A stretch of 64,000 nucleotides of DNA from Rhodobacteraceae bacterium EL129 (GTDB lineage: Bacteria > Pseudomonadota > Alphaproteobacteria > Rhodobacterales > Rhodobacteraceae): the NCBI GenBank assembly GCA_900313005.1, contig ONZJ01000002.1:3631909-3695908 (forward strand), read 5' to 3'. Under the pieces are notes generated by a model, which searched no databases, was not told where the DNA came from, and saw only the letters and a program-made list of their open reading frames with translations. This document shows, piece after piece, positions 27,879 to 37,184 of this stretch (position 1 is its first letter; every line of letters begins with the position of its first letter). A program made the translations under genes and the position numbers.

Positions 27879-28136
27879 ATGCAATCTGTTGAAATCTATA
27901 CCTCACCTTTGTGTGGGTTCTGCCATGCCGCGAAACGTCTGCTGACCCAAAAAGGCATCACGTTTTCCGAAGTGGACGTGCTTGCCAATCCAGACCGAAA
28001 ACCGGAAATGATCCAACGGGCAAATGGTGGCCGCACCGTGCCGCAAATTTTTGTGGGTGACATTCATGTTGGCGGTTGCGACGATCTTTATGCCCTTGAG
28101 CGCTCCGGCAAATTGGATGCGCTGCTAAAGGTGTAA
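27879..28136 (+). CDS. grxC: Glutaredoxin 3 (GrxC)
   Basis: Small cytoplasmic thiol-disulfide oxidoreductase of 85 aa, using glutathione. The active site is Cys12-Gly-Phe-Cys15 (SPLCGFCHAAK), a CGFC variant of the classical CPYC; CGFC and CGFS sites also occur in glutaredoxins. The GSH-binding stretch TVPQIFVGDIHVGGCDDL is intact. It lies 38 bp behind comF and 5 bp before the nitrilase gene, so it is mid-operon. The downstream neighbour belongs to the family that includes deaminated-glutathione amidase, a plausible glutathione-related pairing. Confidence 0.95.
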   Translation: MQSVEIYTSPLCGFCHAAKRLLTQKGITFSEVDVLANPDRKPEMIQRANGGRTVPQIFVGDIHVGGCDDLYALERSGKLDALLKV

Positions 28137-28141
28137 CCCTG

Positions 28142-28972
28142 ATGCGCGCGGCCCTGATCCAGCTGAACAGCACGGATGATCCGGTAAGCAATTTGCCTGT
28201 GACCTGCGCGATGATTGACCAGGCCGCGGATCAGGGTACGCAGTTCATCTTGACTCCAGAGGTGACAAACTGCGTGTCTTCCAGCCGGGCCCACCAATCT
28301 GCTGTCTTGCAGACACAGGACCAGGACATCACACTTAAGGCTTTGCGCAATCAGGCAAAGTTGCGCGGCATTTGGTTGCTCATTGGATCACTGGCGTTGA
28401 AAACTGATGATCCGGACGGGCGATTTTCAAACCGATCTTTCTTGATCAGGCCAAATGGCGATATCGCTGCCACTTATGACAAGATGCACATGTTCGATGT
28501 GACGGTTTCCAAAACCGAGAGCTATCACGAATCCAAAGGCTATCGTCCAGGTGCCAAAGCCGTCATGGCAGAAATGCCGTTTGGACGTTTGGGGATGACC
28601 ATCTGCTACGATCTGCGCTTTCCCTATCTCTACCGCCATTTGGCGCAACGGGGCGCTCAGGTGATCACGGTGCCCTCGGCATTCTCACCCGTGACGGGGG
28701 CTGCTCATTGGGAAACGCTGCTGCGCGCGCGCGCCATTGAAACAGGCTCTTACGTGCTCGCCCCTGCACAAACGGGAGAGCATGCCGCGACCCAAGGACC
28801 TTCGCGCAACACTTGGGGGCACAGCTTGGTCGTTGATCCCTGGGGCACGATTTTGGGCGATGCCGGGGAAACCCCGGGGATCATAACCGTTGATCTTGAG
28901 CCTGAGAGCGTGGCAAATGCGCGGAGGAGCATCCCCGCGATGACACAAGAGACGGAATTTGACGGACCCTAA
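28142..28972 (+). CDS. Nitrilase-superfamily amidase, Nit1/Nit2-like
   Basis: A 276-aa carbon-nitrogen hydrolase with a complete Glu-Lys-Cys triad: Glu40 (LTPEVTN), Lys114 (YDKMHMFDV) and Cys155 (MTICYDLRFP). DLRFPYLYRHLAQRGAQ and the C-terminal GHSLVVDPWG are typical of the Nit group. Its members repair deaminated glutathione or hydrolyse omega-amides such as 2-oxoglutaramate. The grxC gene just upstream favours the deaminated-glutathione role, but that is an inference. The marR gene starts on the base after its stop. Confidence 0.9.
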   Translation: MRAALIQLNSTDDPVSNLPVTCAMIDQAADQGTQFILTPEVTNCVSSSRAHQSAVLQTQDQDITLKALRNQAKLRGIWLLIGSLALKTDDPDGRFSNRSFLIRPNGDIAATYDKMHMFDVTVSKTESYHESKGYRPGAKAVMAEMPFGRLGMTICYDLRFPYLYRHLAQRGAQVITVPSAFSPVTGAAHWETLLRARAIETGSYVLAPAQTGEHAATQGPSRNTWGHSLVVDPWGTILGDAGETPGIITVDLEPESVANARRSIPAMTQETEFDGP

Positions 28973-29425
28973 ATGGCAGAGACTTCGGGAAATAACCTGG
29001 CGGTTACGCTGTTCAGTGAGATCCTGACCAATGAACAGTTGATTCGAAATCGACTGACCAAAGTTTTGCCCAAGGGTATGGAAATTTCGCATTTTTCGGT
29101 GCTGAACCACTTGGCCAGTGCCTCGGCCGAGCGCAGCCCGGGACAATTGGCCAAGAGTTTTCACGTCACTCGTGGCGCCATGACCAATACGTTGAACAAG
29201 CTAGAATGGGCGGGCTATGTGCACATCCGGCCCGATTGGGACGATGCCCGGCGCAAGCGTGTGGCAATCAGTCCGGCAGGACGCGCTGCACGCGACGTGG
29301 CCTTGGCCGCGATTACGCCGATGATCTCGCAGGTCGTGGCCGAACTGGGTGAGGACAAGGTGCGCGCTGCCCTGCCTGTGATGAGAGAGCTGCGGTCAAA
29401 GCTGGGTTCTGACGGCGAAGTGTAG
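28973..29425 (+). CDS. MarR-family transcriptional regulator
   Basis: A 150-aa winged-helix regulator. The DNA-binding core runs SPGQLAKSFHVTRGAMTNTLNKLEWAGYVHIRPD then DDARRKRVAISPAGRA, where DxRxxxV is the MarR wing signature. Helices at both ends would form the dimer interface. The ATG directly follows the nitrilase stop with no gap, so it is the last gene of the comF operon, and it may regulate that operon or a distant target. The ligand is unknown. It is convergent with ubiG, 22 bp away. Confidence 0.93.
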   Translation: MAETSGNNLAVTLFSEILTNEQLIRNRLTKVLPKGMEISHFSVLNHLASASAERSPGQLAKSFHVTRGAMTNTLNKLEWAGYVHIRPDWDDARRKRVAISPAGRAARDVALAAITPMISQVVAELGEDKVRAALPVMRELRSKLGSDGEV

Positions 29426-29447
29426 GCCCTGAGCTGGAGAGATACAT

Positions 29448-30200
29448 CTATGCGGTCTTGGGCTTAATGCTCGCGGTGACATAGTTGACGCTCAGATCGC
29501 GGTCCGACAACGACCAACTCCAACTGATGGGATTGAACACGAATCCTTTGCGATCAACCGGATCCAGTCCTGCTTTGCTGAGGAACTCGAACAACTCGTC
29601 TGGTGTGATGAACTTGGACCATTCATGCGTTCCCTTCGGCAGCCATCGCATGATGTGCTCGGCCCCGATAATGGCCATCGCGTAGCTCTTGGCATTGCGG
29701 TTGAGGGTTGAGCAGATGTGCAAACCTCCAGAATTCAGCAATTGCCCGCAGACATTCAGGAAGGTTTGAGGGTCGGCCACATGCTCGACCACTTCCATGT
29801 TCAGAACCACGTCAAACTGCTCACCGCCCTCTGCAATCGCCTCGGCGGTGGTATGACGATAGTCAATGTCCAAGCCAGATTGCTCGGCGTGAACTTGCGC
29901 CACTGGGATGTTACGCTCTGCCGCATCTGCGCCCACAACAGTGGCACCCAGACGTGCCATGGGTTCGCTCAGCAATCCCCCACCGCATCCGATGTCCAGT
30001 ATTCTCAGCCCTGCAAAGGGTGCGTTTTGCGTCAGGTCGCGGTCAAACTCGGCGGCAATCTGGCGGGTGATGTAATCCAGCCTACAGGGGTTCAGCATAT
30101 GCAATGGCTTAAATTTTCCGTTTGGATCCCACCATTCGGCAGCCATCGCCTGAAACTTGGCGACTTCGTGTTCGTCAATCGAGGACTGAGCGGTTTGCAT
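29448..30200 (-). CDS. ubiG: Ubiquinone biosynthesis O-methyltransferase UbiG
   Basis: Performs both O-methylations in ubiquinone synthesis. The start at 30200 (250 aa) is chosen because a GGAGAG site lies 5 bp upstream and the N-terminus then reads [20 protein letters not shown], as in alphaproteobacterial UbiG. The longer in-frame starts at 30239 and 30221 lack a site. Motifs are [22 protein letters not shown] motif [22 protein letters not shown], and VEHVADP. The C-terminal [20 protein letters not shown] fits the family. It is divergent from pip with 50 bp between starts. Confidence 0.96.
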   Translation of the reverse strand: MQTAQSSIDEHEVAKFQAMAAEWWDPNGKFKPLHMLNPCRLDYITRQIAAEFDRDLTQNAPFAGLRILDIGCGGGLLSEPMARLGATVVGADAAERNIPVAQVHAEQSGLDIDYRHTTAEAIAEGGEQFDVVLNMEVVEHVADPQTFLNVCGQLLNSGGLHICSTLNRNAKSYAMAIIGAEHIMRWLPKGTHEWSKFITPDELFEFLSKAGLDPVDRKGFVFNPISWSWSLSDRDLSVNYVTASIKPKTA

Positions 30201-30250
30201 TTTGCTCTCCGTGGTGGTCATGTGGGGCTGTTGTTCCATATAGGTCAGTT

Positions 30251-31222
30251 ATGGATAAAAGCTCGGACCGTAAAAGTGCAATCCAATATCTTCATCCACC
30301 GATCGAACCTTTTGATCGGCGTATGTTGGATGTGGGCGATGGGCACACCGTTTATGTTGAACAGTCAGGGCGGCCGGATGGCAAGCCCGTTGTTGTGTTG
30401 CATGGTGGTCCGGGTGGGGGGTGCAGCCCGGCGATGCGCCGGTATTTTGATCCATCGGTCTATCGCATTGTTTTGTTTGATCAACGCGGCTGTGGCAGGT
30501 CGCGGCCGCATGCCAGTGTAGAGGATAACACCACCTGGCACCTGGTCTCTGACATCGAACAGATCCGTGAAACGCTGGGCATTGATCAATGGATCGTCTT
30601 CGGTGGCAGCTGGGGTGCGACATTGTCTCTGATCTATGCTCAGACACACCCGGATCGCGCGCTGCATCTGGTGTTGCGCGGAGTGTTCCTGATGACCCAA
30701 TCCGAACTGGATTGGTTTTATGGAGGGGGCGCAGGCAAATTCTGGCCAGAAACATGGTCAGCCTTTCAGTCGCTGATTCCCGCGGACGAGCGGGGCGATA
30801 TGATTGGCGCGTATCACAAGAGGCTGTTTTCCGGCGATCGCACGCAGGAGATCGAGCATGCCCGGGCCTGGTCGGCATGGGAAAATGCGCTGGCCACTGT
30901 GAACTCTGACGGTCATGGCGGGTCGAGCCCACCGGATTACGCCCATGCGTTTGCACGTCTCGAAAATCACTACTTCATCAATGCAGGATTTCTGAAAGAA
31001 GACGGTCATATCCTGAATCGGATGGACCGGCTTGCCCATGTTCCCGGGACCATCGTCCAAGGGCGATATGATATGATCTGCCCGCCGCTTGGAGCTTATA
31101 AACTGGCGCAGGCGTGGGGAAATGCGGATTTGCGGATGATCCCGGTGGCAGGTCATGCCCTGTCCGAGCCGGGCATCAGTGCAGAGCTGGTGAACACCAT
31201 GCAGCAGATCGCCCAAAGGTGA
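30251..31222 (+). CDS. pip: Proline iminopeptidase
   Basis: Cytoplasmic S33 peptidase removing N-terminal proline from peptides. The 323-aa protein has the HGGPGGG oxyanion motif (residues 51-57), the DQRGCGRS stretch and nucleophile Ser120 in FGGSWGATLSL. Asp lies in VQGRYDMICPP and His in VAGHALSEPG. Family hallmarks W-x-L-V-x-D-IE-x-IR follow the GCGRS motif. The ATG at 30251 gives the expected N-terminus (LHPPIEPFDRRMLDVGDGHTVY); longer frames would run through ubiG. Confidence 0.95.
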   Translation: MDKSSDRKSAIQYLHPPIEPFDRRMLDVGDGHTVYVEQSGRPDGKPVVVLHGGPGGGCSPAMRRYFDPSVYRIVLFDQRGCGRSRPHASVEDNTTWHLVSDIEQIRETLGIDQWIVFGGSWGATLSLIYAQTHPDRALHLVLRGVFLMTQSELDWFYGGGAGKFWPETWSAFQSLIPADERGDMIGAYHKRLFSGDRTQEIEHARAWSAWENALATVNSDGHGGSSPPDYAHAFARLENHYFINAGFLKEDGHILNRMDRLAHVPGTIVQGRYDMICPPLGAYKLAQAWGNADLRMIPVAGHALSEPGISAELVNTMQQIAQR

Positions 31223-31252
31223 TCGGAAATACAGCCTTTAGCTATGCCCTAG

Positions 31253-31299
31253 TTGAGAATCATTCGCAATTTACTTGACATTTTGCGAATGACTCGCAA
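31253..31299 (+). promoter_or_regulatory. Paired Mur/Fur-type operators around the sitA promoter
   Basis: Two 17-bp near-palindromes lie here: TTGAGAATCATTCGCAA (31253-31269) and TTGCGAATGACTCGCAA (31283-31299). Read in the same orientation they differ at two positions and fit the ideal TTGCGAAT-N-ATTCGCAA. A perfect -35 hexamer TTGACA (31275-31280) lies between them, so box 2 fills the promoter spacer and box 1 lies just upstream. This layout fits repression by a Fur-family metal sensor, most likely Mur (manganese), given the sit genes. The -10 is not clear. Confidence 0.72.
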
Positions 31300-31340
31300 T
31301 TTCACATAGGGAACACCCTATTCTAAGGATGCTTTGCTGA

Positions 31341-32243
31341 ATGACCTTGTTTCGTCCCGCCTTGATTTTGTATGTCCTCACAGTTGCAATGATCGCAGGA
31401 GGTGTCCAGGCCAAGGATAAGTTAAAAGTTGTCACGACCTTCACCGTTTTGGCAGATATGGCTCAAAATGTAGCGGGGGATGCGGCAGAGGTTGTGTCGA
31501 TTACCAAGCCCGGCGCTGAAATCCACGGCTATCAACCCACGCCGCGTGATCTGGTCAAGGCAGTGGATGCAGATCTGATCTTGTGGAATGGCATGAACCT
31601 TGAATTGTGGTTTGAACAATTCTTGCGCAACATTGGCGAAGTGCCTTCGGTGACTTTGACCGATGGCATTGATCCCATCATGATTTCCAGCGGGAATTAC
31701 GAGGGCAAACCCAATCCACATGCCTGGATGGGGTTGGACAATGCGCTGATCTATATCGACAACATTGCAGCGGCTTTTGGTGCTCATGACCCTGACAATG
31801 CGCAGGTCTATCTGGACAACGCTACCGCTTACAAAGACAAGCTGCGCGCGACCATTGACCCACTACGCGAGGCTGTTTTGGCCGTTCCTGAAGATCAGCG
31901 CTGGCTGGTTACCTGCGAAGGGGCGTTCAGCTATATCGCCAAGGACTTTGGCCTGAAAGAGCTGTACCTTTGGCCAATGAACGCTGATCAGGTGGGCACG
32001 CCCCAACAGGTACGTGGTGTGATTGACGGTGTGCGGGAAAATAACATTCCGGTGGTTTTTTGTGAAAGCACAGTCAACACAGCCCCCGCCAAACAAGTGG
32101 CCCGGGAGACCGGTGCGACTTATGGCGGCGAGCTTTATGTAGATTCCCTCAGCGAAGCAGACGGGCCAGTGCCTACATATCTGGATCTATTGCGCGTCAC
32201 GTCCGAGACCATCGCAATGGGGCTGAGTGAGGTCGCACAGTGA
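31341..32243 (+). CDS. sitA: Mn/Fe ABC transporter substrate-binding protein SitA
   Basis: Periplasmic cluster A-I metal-binding protein delivering Mn2+ (or Fe2+) to SitBCD. The signal peptide covers residues 1-24 (ending VQA-KD). Expected metal ligands are His62 ([10 protein letters not shown]), His127 (PNPHAWMG) and Asp268 (LYVDSLS). The usual third ligand, a Glu in the WPxNAEQ segment of SitA/YfeA proteins, is Asp216 here ([11 protein letters not shown]), a conservative change that may alter metal preference. CESTVN and [10 protein letters not shown] are standard SitA wording. It is the first gene of sitABCD, with the paired Mur-type boxes 40-90 bp upstream. Confidence 0.94.
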   Translation: MTLFRPALILYVLTVAMIAGGVQAKDKLKVVTTFTVLADMAQNVAGDAAEVVSITKPGAEIHGYQPTPRDLVKAVDADLILWNGMNLELWFEQFLRNIGEVPSVTLTDGIDPIMISSGNYEGKPNPHAWMGLDNALIYIDNIAAAFGAHDPDNAQVYLDNATAYKDKLRATIDPLREAVLAVPEDQRWLVTCEGAFSYIAKDFGLKELYLWPMNADQVGTPQQVRGVIDGVRENNIPVVFCESTVNTAPAKQVARETGATYGGELYVDSLSEADGPVPTYLDLLRVTSETIAMGLSEVAQ

Positions 32244-33118
32244 CATTTGACGCCCCCACCACCGCCGACTACCCGGGGATCGAGGCCAGCAATGTGACCG
32301 TGACTTACCGCAATGGGCACACGGCCTTGTGGGACGCGAGTTTTGAAATACCGCGTGGTACGGTCACCGCATTGGTTGGAGTGAACGGGGCAGGTAAATC
32401 GACCCTGTTCAAGGCGATTATGGGTTTTGTTCCAGCGGCTGCAGGTGAAATCCGGATCTTGGGCCAAACCGTCCGCGAGGCGCTCAAAGCTAATTTGGTG
32501 GCCTATGTCCCCCAAGCCGAGGAAGTCGACTGGGACTTTCCCGTATTGGTCGAAGACGTCGTGATGATGGGCCGCTATGGCCACATGGGTATGCTGCGCC
32601 GACCCAAAACTGTGGATTATGCGGCCGTAGACGACGCGCTCAACCGGGTGAACATGCAGGAGTTTCGGCACCGGCAGATTGGCGAGCTGTCTGGGGGCCA
32701 GCGCAAACGTGTCTTTCTAGCCCGGGCCCTCGCGCAGGATGGGCAAGTGATATTGCTGGATGAACCGTTCACTGGCGTGGATGTGAACACCGAGGATCAG
32801 ATCATCGCCCTCTTACGAGAATTGCGCGCCGAGGGTCGCGTGATGTTGGTTTCGACACATAACTTGGGCTCGGTGCCCGAGTTCTGTGACCGGACGGTCT
32901 TGGTCAAGGGTACCGTGTTGGGCTATGGCCCAACCGAGACGACCTTTACCCGTGATAATCTGCAAGAAGCCTTTGGAGGTGTGCTGCGGCACTTCACTAT
33001 TGGGGGGGCCGATCTGCACGACGATGATGACGCCCGCGAGGTAATTATCATGACCGACGACGAACGCCCCTTTGTGCAATATGGCGAAAAAACCCAGACA
33101 GCGGAGCGCGAGGACTAA
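32240..33118 (+). CDS. sitB: Mn/Fe ABC transporter ATPase SitB
   Basis: Cytoplasmic ATPase of the Sit importer, 292 aa. Walker A is GVNGAGKST, the Q-loop lies in [16 protein letters not shown], the ABC signature is LSGGQRKRV, Walker B is VILLDEPF, and the H-loop is VSTHNLG. The C-terminus after about residue 250 is an acidic extension with clustered His/Asp ([14 protein letters not shown]). The GTG start overlaps the sitA stop by 4 bp (GTGA), and sitC starts directly after its stop. Confidence 0.96.
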   Translation: MTFDAPTTADYPGIEASNVTVTYRNGHTALWDASFEIPRGTVTALVGVNGAGKSTLFKAIMGFVPAAAGEIRILGQTVREALKANLVAYVPQAEEVDWDFPVLVEDVVMMGRYGHMGMLRRPKTVDYAAVDDALNRVNMQEFRHRQIGELSGGQRKRVFLARALAQDGQVILLDEPFTGVDVNTEDQIIALLRELRAEGRVMLVSTHNLGSVPEFCDRTVLVKGTVLGYGPTETTFTRDNLQEAFGGVLRHFTIGGADLHDDDDAREVIIMTDDERPFVQYGEKTQTAERED

Positions 33119-33976
33119 GTGGAGACGCTGCTGGAGCCCTTCGCCTATGGCTATATGACCAACGCCATGTGGGTTTCGGCCTTGGTGGGCGGGGTTTGTG
33201 CATTTCTCTCGGCATATCTGATGCTCAAGGGCTGGTCTTTGATCGGCGATGCGCTCAGCCATTCTGTCGTGCCCGGTGTGGCCGGGGCTTACATGCTTGG
33301 GCTGCCCTTCGCGCTGGGCGCCTTTATCGCCGGGGGACTTGCGGCGGGTGCGATGTTGCTGCTTTCGGAACGCTCCGGTCTCAAAGTCGACGTGATCATC
33401 GGGTTGATATTCACGTCGTTCTTCGGTTTGGGCCTGTTCATCGTGTCGATCAATCCCATCGCGATATCTATTCAAACCATCACAATGGGCAATATTCTGG
33501 CCATCACACCCGAGGATACGCTGCAGTTGGCGATCATCGGATTTGTGACGCTGGCGGTGTTGCTGGTTAAATGGAAAGATCTGATGGTCACTTTCTTTGA
33601 CGAAAGCCATGCTCGTACAATCGGGTTGAACCCGGGCCTTTTGAAGGCCGTGTTCTTCATGCTGCTGTCCGCATCAGTGGTGGCGGCGATGCAAACCGTG
33701 GGCGCGTTTCTGGTGATCGCGATGGTCGTGACCCCCGGTGCGACGGCCTATCTGCTCTGCGATCGGTTTCCACGATTGATTGCGGTGTCTGTCTTGATCG
33801 GGGCATCGACCAGTTTTATTGGTGCCTACATCAGCTATTTTCTGGACGGTGCAACAGGTGGGGTCATTGTCTGTTTGCAAACTCTGCTATTTCTGATCGC
33901 CTTTGTCTTTGCCCCTAAACACGGTCTGCTTGCAGCCAAGCGCAAAGCGCGCATAGCGCTGGAAGGCGTGGCTTGA
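33119..33976 (+). CDS. sitC: Mn/Fe ABC transporter permease SitC
   Basis: Inner-membrane permease of the ABC-3 family, 285 aa with about eight or nine membrane helices. It shows GDALSHSVVPGVAGAYMLG, the conserved loop of this family, and QTVGAFLVIAMVVTPGATAYLL near the C-terminus. The start is GTG directly after the sitB stop. It pairs with sitD, a paralogue, to form the membrane channel; sitD begins one base inside its stop codon. Confidence 0.95.
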   Translation: METLLEPFAYGYMTNAMWVSALVGGVCAFLSAYLMLKGWSLIGDALSHSVVPGVAGAYMLGLPFALGAFIAGGLAAGAMLLLSERSGLKVDVIIGLIFTSFFGLGLFIVSINPIAISIQTITMGNILAITPEDTLQLAIIGFVTLAVLLVKWKDLMVTFFDESHARTIGLNPGLLKAVFFMLLSASVVAAMQTVGAFLVIAMVVTPGATAYLLCDRFPRLIAVSVLIGASTSFIGAYISYFLDGATGGVIVCLQTLLFLIAFVFAPKHGLLAAKRKARIALEGVA

Positions 33977-34818
33977 TGGATATTGAGACGTTGATGATGC
34001 CGTTTCGTTTTGTCTTTATGCAAAACGCGTTTCTGATTTCGATAGTCGTGTCCGTACCTGCCGCCTTGCTCAGCTGTTATCTGGTGATGAAAGGCTGGGC
34101 CCTGATGGGGGATGCGGTCAGTCATGCGGTGCTACCGGGGATCGTGCTGGCCTACATCATTGGTATTCCGCTGATCATCGGAGCCTTTGCCGCCGGGATG
34201 ACCTGCGCCGTGGCGACGGGCTATCTGGCAGGCAACAGCCGGGTGAAACAGGACACGGTGATGGGGGTCGTGTTTTCGGGCATGTTTGGCATCGGGATAG
34301 TGCTGTATGTGTCGGTTGAGACCAGTGCTCATCTCGATCACATCCTTTTCGGCAACATGTTGGGGGTGGAGCCGCACGAGCTGTGGACGGCTGGTGTGAT
34401 TTCCTTCGTGGTCGCTGCCGGTATCTTACTGAAATGGAAAGACCTGCTGCTGCATTCTTTTGATCCAGCGCAGGCTCAGGCCTCGGGCTTGCCTGTCACA
34501 TGGTTGCACTATGGCCTGTTGTCGGCCCTATCCCTCACCATCGTTGCCACACTCACCGCCACTGGCCTAATCCTTGCCATCGGCCTGCTGATCGCCCCTG
34601 GGGCGATTGCGTTCCTGCTGGTTCGCAACTTCCGTACCATGCTCTGGGTGTCGGTGCTGGTGTGCATGGTGTCGATGTTGCTGGGTACGTACTTGAGCTT
34701 TTTCATCGACAGCGCGCCAGCCCCGACGATTGTTTTGATTATGACGGTGTTTTTCCTTGTCACGTTCTTGCGTCGGCAAATTTTGACGCGGAGGGCGTCG
34801 CGGCTTTTGGCTGGTTAA
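33976..34818 (+). CDS. sitD: Mn/Fe ABC transporter permease SitD
   Basis: Second ABC-3 permease, 280 aa, paralogous to SitC (compare [19 protein letters not shown] with the SitC loop). The ending [23 protein letters not shown] is the same family feature. I use the ATG at 33976, which shares its A with the sitC stop (TGATG); a TTG one codon earlier is possible. No hairpin terminator directly follows its stop; the first one is inside the rimP leader about 100 bp on. Confidence 0.95.
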   Translation: MDIETLMMPFRFVFMQNAFLISIVVSVPAALLSCYLVMKGWALMGDAVSHAVLPGIVLAYIIGIPLIIGAFAAGMTCAVATGYLAGNSRVKQDTVMGVVFSGMFGIGIVLYVSVETSAHLDHILFGNMLGVEPHELWTAGVISFVVAAGILLKWKDLLLHSFDPAQAQASGLPVTWLHYGLLSALSLTIVATLTATGLILAIGLLIAPGAIAFLLVRNFRTMLWVSVLVCMVSMLLGTYLSFFIDSAPAPTIVLIMTVFFLVTFLRRQILTRRASRLLAG

Positions 34819-34830
34819 CGAAACTGCCCC

Positions 34831-34859
34831 TTGCAGACTCACCCCCCACCCTCTATATC
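34831..34859 (+). promoter_or_regulatory. Candidate promoter of rimP-nusA-infB
   Basis: TTGCAG (34831-34836), a 17-bp spacer and TATATC (34854-34859). If used, transcription starts near 34866 and gives a leader of about 96 nt before rimP that contains the hairpin at 34917-34939. Confidence 0.42.
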
Positions 34860-34916
34860 CCCAATCAACAGCGGCGCTTTCGGGTCCAAACCGAACGGCT
34901 CCACCGGAAAACATCC

Positions 34917-34939
34917 ACGGGCCGCGCGCCCGTTTTTTT
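34917..34939 (+). terminator. Terminator hairpin in the rimP leader (possible attenuator)
   Basis: Stem ACGGGC / GCCCGT with a 5-nt CGCGC loop followed by six further T (seven in a row from 34933). It ends only 23 bp before the rimP ATG. It may end sitABCD transcripts, but because the candidate promoter lies upstream it would also sit inside the rimP mRNA leader. Confidence 0.75.
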
Positions 34940-34961
34940 ATGCCAAGACACCAAGGACAAT

Positions 34962-35537
34962 ATGACCAACGACTTGATCGCCAAAGCTGCCATTGATCAA
35001 CGCATGGCTCAGATCATCACCCCCGTGATTGAGGATCTGGGGTATGAGCTGGTGCGTGTGCGTCTGATGTCGGGCAAGCACACGATGTTGCAAGTCATGG
35101 CCGACAAACCAACGGGTGGGATTGAGGTGGATGATTGCGCCGAAATCTCGAATGCGATCAGCGCCGTTCTGGATGTCGAAGACCCGATTGCAGATGAGTA
35201 TACGCTAGAGGTCTCCAGCCCCGGAATCGATCGCCCTCTGACGCGTCTCAAGGATTTTGAGATGTTCGCAGGCTATGAAGCCAAGCTAGAAACGTCCGAA
35301 CTGATTGACGGCCGCAAACGTTTCAAGGGTGAGTTGGCAGGCGTTGAAGGTGACGAGGTGCTGATCACCATCGAGGAAGGCACCATCGGATTGCAGTTTG
35401 ACTGGCTGGCAGAAGCCAAGCTGGTGCTCACTGATGACCTGATCAAAGCAATGCTGAAGGACCGCAAGGATGCGGGCCAGATCAGCGAAGAACAATTTGA
35501 CGAAATACAAACCATTACCGGTTCTGAGGAGGACTGA
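34962..35537 (+). CDS. rimP: Ribosome maturation factor RimP
   Basis: RimP assists assembly of the 30S subunit. The start at 34962 gives 191 aa and is supported by AAGGA 5 bp upstream; the frame is open further left only inside sitD. The N-terminal domain begins with the family wording [17 protein letters not shown]. The middle carries [20 protein letters not shown] and [12 protein letters not shown], the strongest RimP signature, followed by an SH3-like C-terminal domain. nusA starts 3 bp after the stop. The gene heads the rimP-nusA-ylxR-infB operon. Confidence 0.95.
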   Translation: MTNDLIAKAAIDQRMAQIITPVIEDLGYELVRVRLMSGKHTMLQVMADKPTGGIEVDDCAEISNAISAVLDVEDPIADEYTLEVSSPGIDRPLTRLKDFEMFAGYEAKLETSELIDGRKRFKGELAGVEGDEVLITIEEGTIGLQFDWLAEAKLVLTDDLIKAMLKDRKDAGQISEEQFDEIQTITGSEED

Positions 35538-35540
35538 CCC

Positions 35541-37160
35541 ATGGCAATCACATCAGCCAACCAGCTTGAGCTCTTGCAAACAGCCGAGGCTGTGGCCCGC
35601 GAAAAGATGATCGACCCCGGTTTGGTTGTCGAAGCGATGGAAGAAAGTCTCGCCCGAGCCGCCAAGAGCCGTTACGGCGCTGAGATGGACATTCGCGTGG
35701 CGATTGACCGCAAGACCGGTAAGGCCACGTTCACTCGTGTGCGCACCGTGGTCGAAGAAGAAGAGCTGGAAAACTACCAGGCTGAGTTCACCGTGGAGCA
35801 GGCCAAGCAATACATGGACGACCCCAAAGTGGGCGACACGTTTGTGGAAGAAGTGCCTCCGGTTGAAATGGGCCGGATTGCCGCCCAGTCTGCCAAGCAG
35901 GTGATCTTGCAAAAGGTCCGCGAAGCTGAACGTGATCGTCAGTTCGAGGAATTTCAGGACCGTGCCGGAACGATCATCAATGGTCAGGTCAAGCGCGAAG
36001 AATATGGCAATGTCATCGTTGACGTGGGTCGTGGCGAGGCCATTCTGCGCCGGAACGAGAAGATCGGCCGCGAAAGCTATCGCCCGAATGACCGCATCCG
36101 TTGCTACATCAAAGATGTGCGCCGCGAGGCCCGTGGCCCTCAGATTTTCCTGAGTCGCACTGCGCCCGAATTCATGGCTGAGCTGTTTAAGATGGAAGTG
36201 CCTGAGATTTACGATGGTATCATCGAAATTAAAGCGGTGGCCCGTGATCCGGGATCGCGCGCGAAGATTGCTGTGATTTCTTATGACAACTCGATTGACC
36301 CTGTTGGCGCCTGTGTAGGTATGCGCGGCAGCCGCGTGCAGGCCGTTGTGAACGAGCTGCAGGGCGAAAAGATCGACATCATTCCGTGGAACGAAGATCA
36401 GCCGACCTTCTTGGTGAACGCCCTGCAACCTGCTGAGGTTAGTAAGGTGGTTCTGGACGAAGAGGCCGAGCGGATTGAAGTTGTGGTCCCTGAGGATCAG
36501 CTGAGCCTGGCCATTGGTCGTCGTGGTCAAAACGTGCGTCTGGCCAGCCAACTGACCAACCTTGATATCGACATCATGACCGAGGCCGAAGATTCGGAGC
36601 GTCGTCAGAAAGAATTTGAGCTGCGCACGGGTCTCTTTATGGAAGCGCTGGATCTGGACGAGTTCTTTGCCCAGCTTCTGGTCTCGGAAGGGTTCACCAC
36701 TTTGGAAGAAGTGGGTTACGTTGAATTGGACGAACTGCTGGTCATCGACGGTGTTGACGAAGCCACTGCCAACGAACTGCAGGCCCGGGCCCGCGACGTG
36801 CTGGAAGCCAAAGCCAAGGAAGCACTGGACAAGGCACGTGAGTTGGGCGCTGAAGATAGCCTGATTTCCTTTGAAGGCCTGACACCGCAGATGGTGCAGG
36901 CGCTGGCCGAGGACGGCGTGAAAACGCTGGAAGATTTTGCCACCTGCGCGGATTGGGAACTGGCTGGCGGCTGGACCACCCAAGATGGTGAGCGCATCAA
37001 GGATGATGGTATCCTGGAACCCTTCGACATGTCGCTTGAGGAAGCGCAAGATATGGTGATGACCGCCCGTGTTATGCTGGGTTGGGTTGATCCTGATGAC
37101 CTGCTGCCGCAAGAGGAAGAGCCCGAAGGCGGCGCAGAAGAGCAGGAGGCTGAGGCCTGA
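35541..37160 (+). CDS. nusA: Transcription termination/antitermination protein NusA
   Basis: NusA binds RNA polymerase and RNA, modulating pausing, termination and antitermination. The 539-aa protein shows an N-terminal polymerase-binding domain (residues 1-125), an S1 domain (about 135-200, IINGQVKREEYGNVIVDVG) and tandem KH domains (about 230-345, PVGACVGMRGSRVQAV and SLAIGRRGQNVRLAS). Two C-terminal helix-hairpin-helix AR repeats follow (TLEEVGYVELDELLVIDGVD; TLEDFATCADWEL), then a Glu-rich tail. A GAGGAGG site overlaps the end of rimP. If the upstream leader hairpin is an attenuator, NusA itself could be its regulator; that is speculation. Confidence 0.98.
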   Translation: MAITSANQLELLQTAEAVAREKMIDPGLVVEAMEESLARAAKSRYGAEMDIRVAIDRKTGKATFTRVRTVVEEEELENYQAEFTVEQAKQYMDDPKVGDTFVEEVPPVEMGRIAAQSAKQVILQKVREAERDRQFEEFQDRAGTIINGQVKREEYGNVIVDVGRGEAILRRNEKIGRESYRPNDRIRCYIKDVRREARGPQIFLSRTAPEFMAELFKMEVPEIYDGIIEIKAVARDPGSRAKIAVISYDNSIDPVGACVGMRGSRVQAVVNELQGEKIDIIPWNEDQPTFLVNALQPAEVSKVVLDEEAERIEVVVPEDQLSLAIGRRGQNVRLASQLTNLDIDIMTEAEDSERRQKEFELRTGLFMEALDLDEFFAQLLVSEGFTTLEEVGYVELDELLVIDGVDEATANELQARARDVLEAKAKEALDKARELGAEDSLISFEGLTPQMVQALAEDGVKTLEDFATCADWELAGGWTTQDGERIKDDGILEPFDMSLEEAQDMVMTARVMLGWVDPDDLLPQEEEPEGGAEEQEAEA

Positions 37161-37184
37161 TTTATCAGGCCTCGGAGGCACCTG

